Source: Flaccisagitta enflata (Eukaryota; Chaetognatha; Sagittoidea; Aphragmophora). Taken from it: 64,000 bases of DNA. The DNA is taken from NCBI GenBank assembly GCA_965153355.1, contig OZ231127.1, forward strand, positions 99,014,001 to 99,078,000, read 5' to 3'. Below the pieces are notes generated by a model, which was not told where the DNA came from, did not search any database, and saw nothing but the letters and a program-made list of their open reading frames with translations. A program made the position numbers and the translations under genes. This document shows, in pieces, positions 56,022-64,000 of the stretch. Every line of letters begins with the position of its first letter. Within the stretch, counting starts at the first letter, position 1.

Positions 56022-56322
56022 TTAGTCATGTGCACGCGACTCTACACATAACCTGCTTTGAGTCACATTATTTTGGTTATTTTTAACAATATATAATTTA
56101 ATATTTAAGCTGCCCTAAGTCATTTGTCATTTAAAGTCATTTTAAGTCATTTTAAGTCACTCTAAGTCATTTTTAGTCATTAGGTCAATCCATCATTTTA
56201 AGTCCTTGTTGGTCATTTTAAGTCATTTTAGGTTATTCAGAGTCATTCTAAGTCATTTTTAGGCATTCCAAGTCATTCTCAATCAGAAAGTCTCGTACGC
56301 GACTCATAGGTGTTGGCCTTGT
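56022..56322 (-). mobile_element. Family B element, reverse orientation
   Basis: TTAGTCATGTGCACGCGACT, CTACACATAACCTGCTTTG, then TCATTTTAAG units and AGTCTCGTACGCGACTCATA plus GGTGTTGGCCTTGTT. The GTCC tract is lost. Confidence 0.83.
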
Positions 56323-56881
56323 TAATCTAAAAAATGCTTAAAAAAAAGCTTTTTTTGCTATTATTTGACTGTCAATTCTATATTTCTAAGCCAATTTTTT
56401 TGTTTTTACCATTATTTTGTAGCTAATACATCAAAAAAGACATTTCTCTTGGTCAGGAGTCTTGACCATTTTTTTCGACCTATGGTTTGTTCCTGGATGC
56501 CGTGTAGAATAGTATGGTCCAGAAAAGTACCATTTCGAGAAATCAAGTGGTGGAAAACACGTTTCTAGACCCTTTTTTCATGCTGAAGCCGATGGTGATG
56601 GTCCCAAGGTCGTAAAATGATCGGGCACCCCACAACATTTGCCCTGAATGTGCATATATACTAATTTTGACATATTTCAGCCATTTTTTACATATTGGTA
56701 GTGTTTTAATGGGCTTCTCTCAAAACAACAGAAAATCTACTGATTGATTTGACACAGAACAAAGCATATTCTAATGAGATTTCAAATATTTTGACTTCAA
56801 AATGCGTTTTGAGCCCTAAATTTGTATCGGTTGCCAAAATCTGAATTCTCACAGTTTGTTCCTATTCTTAATGTTATGTTA

Positions 56882-57030
56882 TGTTGTTGTTGTTGTTGCA
56901 TATGTTGCTGCTGCTGTTGCTACAGCTGTTGTTGTTGTTGTTGTTGTTGTTTTTGTTGTTGTTGTTGTTTTTGTTGTTGTTTTTTGTTGTTGATGTCGTT
57001 GTTGTTATTGTTATTGTTGTTATTGCTTGG
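56882..57030 (+). repeat. TTG trinucleotide microsatellite (left arm)
   Basis: Interrupted (TTG)n. Its inverted counterpart is the CAA array at 60175-60492. Confidence 0.95.
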
Positions 57031-57114
57031 GCTTTAAGTGTTTAATGCCGATATTACTTCTGAAAAAAAATCACTGACTGAAAATCAATCATCTGTCTAT
57101 TTACTAATTTAGCA

Positions 57115-57224
57115 ATTGAGACGACGAGTTTTAATGTCATCAAAAGCGATAACTACATTAAAGAGTCAACGAGTGAAGGCCAATTTACTGGACTTTGTTG
57201 GGCCTCAGTCGTGGGTTTTTAGTC
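57115..57224 (+). CDS. Candidate terminal exon, left copy of the inverted pair
   Basis: After the acceptor TATTTACTAATTTAG (57114) the frame reads IETTSFNVIKSDNYIKESTS, EGQFTGLCWASVVGF and stops at TAG inside the start of a family A insertion (57219). The mirror copy on the minus strand (60086-59984) encodes IESTSFNVIENNTLKRQE, so the IE(T/S)TSFNVI start is conserved while the rest has diverged. The true end of this copy was probably destroyed by the insertion. Function unknown. Confidence 0.4.
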
Positions 57225-57418
57225 AGGTGAAAGCGACTCTACAATCTGCTTTGTCCGTCAGACGGTCAATCAGTTGGTCAGTCGGTCGCACATTACTTCT
57301 TTTATGATTTTATTTCTTTGACCTCACTGCTCCTGCCCAAATGGTCTAGTGACCTCAAATATGGTCCCTGCCTACCCATACGCCACTTTGGTAGCCGTGT
57401 ATCCGCCCTTGTTTTTGA
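57219..57418 (-). mobile_element. Family A element, reverse orientation
   Basis: TAGTCAGGTGAAAGCGACTC, CTACAATCTGCTTTGTCCG, a GGTCAATCAGTTGGTCAG tract, CTGCCTACCCATACGCCACT and GTGTATCCGCCCTTGTT. Confidence 0.82.
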
Positions 57419-57620
57419 TCATCTTGCAATGCTGGATCAGAAAAATTCCACTCAGACATGGTCCACTGACTGGCTGACAAAGCAACCTATCTAGTGGCCA
57501 ACGGATGATGCTTTTGTTGCGATAAAATTAACTGTCGATGGTCTTCATGGCGTTAGCGATGCCGCTGAACGAGGCTGCTGTAATGTTCAAGGTTTAAATG
57601 TGAAAAATCCTTTTGCTACT
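57415..57620 (+). pseudogene. Decayed coding fragment
   Basis: One frame reads DHLAMLDQKNSTQTWSTDWL, TKQPI-stop-WPTDDAFVAI, KLTVDGLHGVSDAAERGCCN and VQGLN with a single stop. The phrase GVSDAAERGC resembles the 'NDxAERG' segment I recall from uncharacterised, transposon-associated invertebrate proteins; this is a weak memory match. It lies in the spacer of the inverted duplication. Confidence 0.3.
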
Positions 57621-57709
57621 AGTTAGATTGCATGTTATGCAGCTCTGTACCTTGCCAAGTCGGGGAGTCTGGCTGTCTGCTGTCTGAAGGTACTATTACT
57701 TCTTTTTGG

Positions 57710-58505
57710 GCAGTGGCGGCCCCAAAGGGAGGGAATCTGTCCATATGTCCATACGTATGGCTGTCCATTCATCCATCTGTCCATCCGTACATCCCCCCCT
57801 ACCCCACCCTCAGGGCTTCATCTCCGTTGGGGCCCTAATTCAAACTGAATGGCCCAAATTCAAGCAAAATGGCCCAAATCCTTGCGAAATGGCCCAAATC
57901 CATGCAAAATAGCCAAAATCTGGTTAGAAAACCTGCATCTTGGTCTGAAATCCATCAGTTTGGCCCCTTTGAGCTAGATTCTGGCTTCTGATACCCAGGT
58001 TCTGGCTTCTTAAACCCATATCCATGCCTTAAAGACCCAGATCATGACCTCTGGGACCCAGATTCTAGCCTCTAAGACCCAGGTTCCGGCCTCAAGTACC
58101 CAAGTCCTTGCCTCAGTCTCTCAAATCCCGGCATCAAAGAACAAGAAATTGGCCCCTGAGAACCAGATTCTAGCCTCAGAGACCCAGATCCTGGCCTGCT
58201 CCACCCTTAACTTAACCTACAAACTACTTGAGAAGGGTACCGTTGTCCATATACTGTCTTTTGTCATTTCTCCATGCTATTTGATTAGAGTCTAACAATA
58301 CATCCCGGATAGAAGGGAGACAGCATGATGTAACAGACGACTGATGTCTGATGGACGGATGGACGTTATTGACAGATGGACGCGTGGATGGGCTGACAGA
58401 CAGATTCTCGCCCACAGACTTTGTTCTCTTGGGCTGCTGTCCTGCTCCTCTTCCATACTACTCAAGCAGGGCATGGGTTCCGCTGACCACTTACTGCCTT
58501 TGGGC
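57710..58505 (+). mobile_element. Family C element with GGCCCAAATCC units
   Basis: CAGTGGCGGCCCCAAAGGGA, a GTCCATCCGTACATCC stretch, CACCCTCAGGGCTTCATCTC, then about fifteen units such as AATGGCCCAAATCC and GACCCAGATTCTAGCC. A second, reverse boundary GCAGGGCATGGGTTCCGCTG follows at 58465. Confidence 0.72.
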
Positions 58506-58509
58506 TGCT

Positions 58510-58915
58510 ATTAGCGTCTGTATGCTATTAAATAGCTTTTACTACATTTTCTGCTCACTTGCATCATTGTATGCGATAAGAGAATTTAGGTACACTTGCA
58601 CCTGTCAATATCTTTCTATAGGACCTTGGGCCTCAGGATGTGACATTGCATTCAAGCATGTTTCAGCATGTTGCAGCCAACCAAAGGTTTTTCAAGTACA
58701 CTTGAAAATATGCCTTCCAAAAGTTACAGAATTCTAAGATGAATTTTCTGCTCTGTCACTATCAATGAGTGGGTACCCATTTCTACCCAATTCTATCCTT
58801 CAGTCGGATTGCTAATGGCAGTTACCCGAGTTATCAGTTGCTACTAATTTATGTGCCTACGATCGATTATGGATTAAAGATAATGACCTCATCTTCTTCT
58901 TCCTCCTCCATCCAT
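58510..58915. other. No gene recognised
   Basis: Spacer sequence of the inverted duplication, with an open plus-strand frame but no domain or splice support. Confidence 0.4.
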
Positions 58916-58919
58916 CTCT

Positions 58920-58921
<2 letters not shown>

Positions 58922-58983
<62 letters not shown>

Positions 58984-59015
58984 GTCTCTCTGTCTCTCTG
59001 TCTCTCTGTCTCTCT
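58922..59015 (+). repeat. CT / CTGT compound microsatellite
   Basis: (CT)n, (CTGT)n and CTCTGT units. Confidence 0.96.
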
Positions 59016-59187
59016 TGTTTTTTATTTTTTCAATACTTAGACTTGTGATATATGCGTCCGGCATGTTTAATGATCACTTGCTAAATCTATTTAGCTTAAA
59101 AATGTATTTCTTGAAGTATCATTGTTACTTTTGGATGATCAGCAATTTTCAAACATGCGAAAAAAATTTCACTTCGTTAAGAAAAAC

Positions 59188-59343
59188 AAGGCCTTATACA
59201 CTCCTCCTAAGTAGCGGACGGGTGGGCAGGAGTGGAATAGCAAACAAAATGCTTGAATTTGGTTTTTATGGACCGACAGACCAATGGACCGGTGGACCGA
59301 AAGACCAACACAGCAAGTTCTAGAGCTGGGAGTCCGCGACTAA
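59188..59343 (+). mobile_element. Family A element
   Basis: CAAGGCCTTATACACTCCTC, GTAGCGGACGGGTGGGCAGG, a GACCGACAGACCAATGGACC tract and GAGCTGGGAGTCCGCGACTA. Confidence 0.8.
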
Positions 59344-59401
59344 TATCAAATTATAACCACAACCAAAAGTCGGTCTTAGCAGTATCTAAACCGAACCTAT
59401 A

Positions 59402-59805
59402 CTATATGAATTAAAAAAAAAGACGCACTTTTGAATGGTTGATTGCGCCATTGAAAATCAACAAAATTAACTAAAATCTTAGACCATTTTGAAGCTCCTT
59501 AAAACTCTTTCATTTGGCAAACAATTGGTATTCTACTTTTTTGTTTGAAATGGCATAGTTTGAGTAAAAATGTTGCCAAATTTGTTTTTGCAGTCCCTTT
59601 GAAAAGATGCAATTCAGCAAAATGTTGTGTCACTTTAAAGAGCTCTAGCTCCTAAACTGTTAAAGATACAGATCTGGGATTGGTCTAGAATGAAAGATAA
59701 TTTGAAAATCTTCTAAATCACTCTCTCTGTAAAATTTTTTTGATACTTTTTAAGTCAGTTTTATCAGTTTATAAAAAGGTGCGTCTTTTTTTTTAATTCG
59801 CATAG
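59402..59805. mobile_element. Palindromic TA-flanked MITE (AATTAAAAAAAAAGACGCAC)
   Basis: CTATATGAATTAAAAAAAAA plus GACGCAC pairs with GTGCGTCTTTTTTTTTAATT plus CGCATAG, flanked by TA. The interior includes GATCTGGGATTGGTCTAGAA plus TGAAAGAT, the phrase shared with other element families. 404 bp. Confidence 0.87.
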
Positions 59806-59983
59806 TATTCATGAATATTAATTAATTGAACCGAATCAAGTTGTTTTCTAAATCTAATGCCAGATCACTGAAGTATACCTGCCACTTTGCGATAATTTTT
59901 TTCTTTTTCCGCTATTCGACCTTGTGCTACCACCTTTGCTTTATTCGCTATTGGAAGTTTTTTTGCTCTCATTTACCATCCTT

Positions 59984-60086
59984 TACAGGCTTTTTCTTCT
60001 TCATTGAATTGGTCATTTCCTGTCTCTTTAATGTATTGTTTTCTATGACATTAAAACTTGTTGACTCAATCGCTGAATTAGTTAGT
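59984..60086 (-). CDS. Candidate terminal exon, right copy of the inverted pair
   Basis: On the minus strand, after the acceptor CTAACTAATTCAG, the frame reads IESTSFNVIENNTLKRQEMT and NSMKKKKPVKDGK before TGA. AATAAA (TTTATT near 59940 on plus) follows about 40 bp downstream. The basic lysine-rich end is typical of a terminal exon. The intron before it carries the CAA array, mirroring the left copy. No upstream exon was found on the minus strand within the window, and the family is unknown. Confidence 0.42.
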
Positions 60087-60174
60087 TAACAGATGATTAA
60101 TTTTCAGTCAGTGTTTTTTTTTTCAGAAGTAATATCGGCAACCAACACTTTTGGCCCAAGCAGTAACAACCCTT

Positions 60175-60207
60175 AAAAACAATAGCAACAGCAACAACAA
60201 CAGCAGC

Positions 60208-60262
<55 letters not shown>

Positions 60263-60492
60263 GCAAGAATATTAAACTCAGCAACAGCATCAGCAACAAC
60301 AGTTACATTTTGAAGATAAGAGAGAAAAATACTATTTTCAAGAGTCAAAGAATAATCCGTTTTTAAGGCAACAACAACAGCAACAGCAATAACAACAACA
60401 GCAAACAAAAAACAACACTCAAAAAACAAATAACAATAACAACAACAACAAAAAACAACAAAATACAACAACAACAACAACAACAACAACAG
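60175..60492 (+). repeat. CAA trinucleotide microsatellite (right arm)
   Basis: Two blocks of interrupted (CAA)n separated by about 90 bp of unique sequence. Confidence 0.95.
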
Positions 60493-60900
60493 TGAAAAAA
60501 AACTGCCGAGAATTTGAATTTTATGCTTGATACAGGGCCCCAGGGCTAAAAATGCATATATTTTCAAGTCAAAATGTTTGAAAACTGTATGAATATGCAT
60601 TGTACTAATAACAAAATCAATCAGTGGCTTTTGTGTTTATTTTGAGAGAAAAACAGATTAAAACCCCACCAGTTTGCTCGATAATGGCTGAAATATGTCA
60701 AAATTGGTATATATGCTCGTTCAGGGCAAATGTTGTGGGGTGCCTGATCATTTTACAGCCTAGGGACCATCACCACTGGCTTCAGCACGAAAAAAGGGTT
60801 CAGAAACGCTTTTTCCACCACTTGATTTCTCAAAATGGTACTTTTCTGGACCATACTACCGTGTAGAATGATACAAACCAAGTTATCAGGTGGGAGGATT

Positions 60901-61106
60901 TTTAGTCGCGTGCATGCAACTCTACAACCCGCTTTCTCCGTCCGTCCGTCGGTTGGCCCGTCACACTTTTACTTTTTTTATCAATTTTATCTCTTTTAGT
61001 AATTTTAAATCATTTCAAGGTAATCTAAGTCATTCTAAGTCATCCTCAGCAATTCTAAGTCAACCCGTAAGTCTCGCACGCGACTTATAGGTGTTGGCCT
61101 TGTTTT
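60901..61106 (-). mobile_element. Family B element, reverse orientation
   Basis: TTAGTCGCGTGCATGCAACT, CTACAACCCGCTTTCTCCG, TCATTCTAAG units, AAGTCTCGCACGCGACTTAT and GGTGTTGGCCTTGTT. Confidence 0.88.
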
Positions 61107-61116
61107 TTGTGAAGAT

Positions 61117-61240
61117 AGTACGCCACTCTACACCCCGCTTTGTCTGTCAGTCGGTCCCCAATTTACTTTTTCAGCTTTTTTTTGCGCTTTTGAGCTCATT
61201 GCTTTTGCCAAAATGCCCAGGTCACTGGACCTTCACCATC
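61117..61240 (-). mobile_element. Family A element, truncated
   Basis: TACGCCACTCTACACCCCGC and TTTGTCTGTCAGTCGGTCCC directly follow the family B copy; the CAAGGCC end is replaced by a minisatellite. Confidence 0.7.
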
Positions 61241-61244
61241 ACTG

Positions 61245-61595
61245 CCCCACACAATTCAGTTTTTTCCTATGTGTGTCCCACAGTCTCAAAACCCAGTTTT
61301 CTCCAAATATGTGTCACACAACCCAGTTTTCTTCCAAATTTGTCAGATACCTAGTTTTCCAATATGTGTTACATAACTTAGCTTTCTCCAAACGTGTGTC
61401 ACTTAGTCCATTTTTTTCTATAATGTGTCACATAAAGCAGTTTTTTCAATTATGTGACAAATAACCCAGTTTTCTCCAAATGTGTGTCACACAATTTAGT
61501 TTTCTCCAAATGTGTGTCACACAACCCAATTTTCTCCAAATGTGTGTCATACAACCTATTTGTCTCATGTGTCTCACACACCAATTTTCCTATAA
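61245..61595 (+). repeat. 30-bp minisatellite (CCAGTTTTCTCCAAATGTGT)
   Basis: About eleven units of CAGTTTTCTCCAAATGTGTG plus TCACACAACC with drift, growing from the truncated family A copy. Confidence 0.93.
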
Positions 61596-61599
61596 AGCC

Positions 61600-62300
61600 A
61601 CAGCCATGCTTTAGGTAACAATTGGGGTCGATAATAACCTACTTTGAAAATGCCAATCGGACATATCGCCAGACAGTGCGCAATCATTTATCACAGTATT
61701 ATTCTAATGCAAAAATTGAGCAATTGAGGCTGTGCACTAACTTATAAAAAACCTGGGAATCCAACCATGACATTTTTAGGGATTCTACTGCATGGGAGTT
61801 GCTTAGAAACGGGCTCAAAAAACACCCAAAATGGCTAATTTTGGGTATTTTTGGCCAAAATTTGGTACTTATATGGAGCACAAGTGTTTAATTTTCATAA
61901 TTGTGATTAATTTCACATAAGACTAGTAAAACAAGAATCATGATGATGGGGTTATTGCAGCAAATCTTAAGAGGCCCAAAAAGGGCTCCTATAGTAAAAA
62001 CAATAGTTTTTTCTTCATTGAGGCTACAAAAATTATTAGAATGCCTTCAAATTTGAAATGGAAGTTCCTTATAAATGCAACTACCATCATGCAAAAATTT
62101 AGGTCTTCTTTTCTGAATATTTGCTGGAAAATTTGGCCACAAAACCAAAATACCCAAAAATACATTTGTTCATTAACCTAAACAACATTTGGCTGTCAGG
62201 GTACTAATTTTTTTTGCAAACATAAGATGCTTGAAGGTCTCCAAAATTTCAGGTCATATTTCCAAGAAATGAGACCATTTGAAGTGACGTATAAAATTGA
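61600..62300. other. No gene recognised
   Basis: AATGCCAATCGGACATATC and CCAGACAGTGCGCAATCA at 61650 also occur at 3586, a short dispersed repeat. The rest is AT-rich without an exon. Confidence 0.5.
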
Positions 62301-62304
62301 AAAT

Positions 62305-62790
62305 ACAAGATGATAATTCATAAGCTTCCGATTTGGCTGTTTGGCCGGTTTGGCTGTTTTCATTTCATTCGTAAAATTGATAGTGATTTTTCTTGTTTGG
62401 CCTTCACAATTTCCTCAAAAATCTTCCAATATCAATGAAAATCCCACTAGATATCATAATTTTCTTGCAGCCAACGGCTAATGTGTTGACTACAGGTAAT
62501 TATCAATCATTTTAAACCAATATTAGAGTTTGAGATTTATATATTTGAAAGTAAAAAGCAATGAAAGACAGTTCTTTCAAAAAAAGCTGGGAAAAAATTC
62601 AATTGCGCAAAAAATGGTTCTTTCAAGTGTTTTGTTGTGCCCAAATTTTTTCAATACTTATATCTAATGTTTTACATAACAAAACCGTCATATGTGATCA
62701 ATATTTACTGAAAATTTGAAGACTTTTTGTCAAGTAGTTTAGGAGTTATAAAGGTTTTGCATATTTCAAATCGATCTAAAGATTGTGTAT
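62305..62790 (+). repeat. Dispersed repeat of about 470 bp, copy 2
   Basis: Colinear with 53390-53850. It differs by small indels such as an extra GGCTGTTTGGCCGGTTTG near 62335. Confidence 0.88.
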
Positions 62791-62910
62791 TAAACAGAAC
62801 TTGGGTTCAAATCATCATTTGTTTCCGCAAAATACATTCTGAAACTATTTTATTGTTTTTTAGCTTATTTACTGCAAAGACGACCTAGACTGGAGGATCG
62901 ATTTTAGGTA

Positions 62911-63410
62911 TCTTAATCTTATTTGATTTATAAAGAAATTAAGATCTATGCAAATTAAGGATTGCTCGAATGCTTGAATATGTTAATTTTTCTCACTCTT
63001 CAACTTGTGACTTGACTTCATCAGGACTTCATTTTTCAATGTTTTAACCTAGCCCATCAGATCAGGCTAAACATTTAATATAATTTTTGAAAAAAAATTC
63101 AGCTCAATTGGACTATTTTTACAGGTTTGACAGCTATTTTTAAAGCAGAACAATTTTATAAATTAGTATCTGGGCAAAGTTTAAAACAGGCAAAAAACCT
63201 GTAAAAATAGTTTGATTGGGCTGATTTTTTTTCTAAATTATGTAAAATTTTCTCCCCGATCTGATGAGCTAGTTTAGAACATTGAAAAATGAAGTCTTGA
63301 TGAAGTCAAGTCAAAAGTAGAAGAATGAGAAAAGCTAATATATTCAAGCAACAGAGCAACCTTCAATTAGTATAGATCTCAATTTTTTTATAAATCAAAT
63401 GAAATTAAGG
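62911..63410. mobile_element. Palindromic TA-flanked MITE (CTTAAT type)
   Basis: TCTTAATCTTATTTGATTTA at the left pairs with TAAATCAAATGAAATTAAGG at the right, flanked by TA. Inner arms include GACTTCATTTTTCAATGTTT with AACATTGAAAAATGAAGTC. 500 bp. Confidence 0.85.
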
Positions 63411-63412
63411 TA

Positions 63413-63640
63413 CAGTCGAGCTTTACTTGAGCGCACCCGCTAATAAGGCATCCCTCGCTGAATGGCATGATTTCAAAAGTCCCAACTTTTTTGCCTTAGT
63501 TTTATTGTTAAGGAACCCCGTCTATAGCGCACCCGCCTATAAGGCAAATTTCACTACTATCTAGAACATATGTATATCGGCGAGCGTTTTGGGTCATATC
63601 TCTGCTATAAATAAAAAAATGCGCTATAAATCAGTGAGAT
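63413..63640. mobile_element. Left part of a pogo-like element
   Basis: TA then CAGTCGAGCTTTACTTGAGC and GCACCCGCTAATAAGGC. The repeated phrase CGCACCCGCCTATAAGGCAA follows at 63525. It abuts the preceding MITE, sharing its TA. No right end is seen before 64000; the border is arbitrary. Confidence 0.5.
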
Positions 63641-64000
63641 TACGAAGCCTCATCCCAGATTTCTGATCTAGTGCCGCAGCCGCGTTAGCATGGCTTGTTT
63701 CATTTAGAAATGACGGGCAAAACAAGAATGCTACTTCAAATGGCTGAAAAATCTAATTTTATTTCTTGTCGCTTTTGGTACTTGGCCAAGTGTTATTTTT
63801 TTGTTAGTTCAAGGTTGTTGTCTAACTTTAAGGATGCTACAGTGATGCCATAGGATCGCCTTGTCCTTGCCATGGTCACTCCAAACTTGGTTATAGATCA
63901 GATGGTTGATAAGTTAGCAGCTATGGAGAAGGTATCATGCATCGTTTGATATGGATAAAAACGATTATGCTCTGAAGGTGTGAGGGAAGACTGCGTCATC
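63641..64000. other. Window end, no feature recognised
   Basis: Short frames such as RLVLAMVTPNLVIDQMVDKL near 63860 look mildly protein-like, but splice sites and a family are lacking. Confidence 0.35.

Larger units (their letters stand above)
55195..56510. repeat. Inverted repeat, about 90-bp arms
   Basis: GACACGGCGTCCAGAATCAA plus ACCATAGGTGG and CAAGACTCCTGACC at 55207-55275 pair with GGTCAGGAGTCTTGACC and CCTATGGTTTGTTCCTGGAT plus GCCGTG at 56450-56505. The interior has a pogo-like MITE and a family B copy. Confidence 0.75.
56430..60890. repeat. Large inverted duplication with convergent terminal exons
   Basis: The left arm 56430-57175 pairs with 60000-60890. Shared blocks include GTATGGTCCAGAAAAGTACC, AAATCAAGTGGTGGAAAA, GGGCACCCCACAACATTTGC, a TTG/CAA array in the same place in both arms, GGCCGATATTACTTCTG-like sequence and AGTTTTAATGTCAT. 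The arms differ at many positions, so this is an old duplication. The 2.8-kb spacer has filled with families A and C, a CT array and a MITE. Confidence 0.82.

Overview
The window looks like nuclear DNA of an invertebrate animal, AT-rich with split genes. The reasons are short exons with GT/AG borders, polyadenylation signals, animal-type protein families (lysosomal phospholipase A2, cytosolic sulfotransferase, a GPI-type immunoglobulin-like protein), Tc1/mariner, pogo-like and hAT-like debris, and very long microsatellites. I cannot name the species. There are no operons, CRISPR arrays or bacterial genes, and I found no convincing tRNA or rRNA.

Genes occupy little of the sequence. (1) The 3' end of a group XV phospholipase A2/LCAT-like gene lies at 1204-3462 (+). 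(2) A sulfotransferase exon with the PAPS-binding loop is at 4659-4922 (+); a possible later exon is at 39700-39836. (3) A complete three-exon gene for a 280-residue secreted, probably GPI-anchored, Ig-like protein lies at 28540-26818 (-). (4) Two convergent terminal exons, 36470-36724 (+) and 37198-37033 (-), each with a polyadenylation signal, face a perfect 13-bp GC hairpin with a TTCG loop. (5) Five consecutive exons of an unrecognised cysteine-containing protein run from 43646 to 52825 (+) with matching phases. (6) An inverted duplication at 56430-60890 carries two related, convergent terminal exons. A few weaker exon candidates are listed with low confidence.

The rest is repeats. The most striking family (called A/B here) has roughly 30 copies in both orientations. 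One end is CAAGGCC plus a GTCGCGTGC motif; the other carries a GACC-type microsatellite and the palindrome AGTCGCGTGCACGCGACT followed by A's. The interior is a changeable minisatellite, so copies range from about 150 bp to 1.6 kb. A second family (C) begins with a GGTCAGCGGTACC / AGCGGCCCCGAAGGGG module and contains degenerate 20-bp units. A third (D) has GTTTCTAGTGA ends and GAGCGAGTGAGC-like filler.

Many elements are full-length imperfect palindromes bounded by TA dinucleotides (6049-6993, 8196-8964, 8987-10099, 11147-12120, 48471-49280, 59402-59805 and others). Several are nested, so insertion order can be read directly: for example a hAT-like element with an 8-bp target duplication interrupts a family C copy and is itself interrupted by a TA-flanked palindrome. 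Exon edges were placed by reading frame, splice consensus and phase only; repeat borders are by eye.
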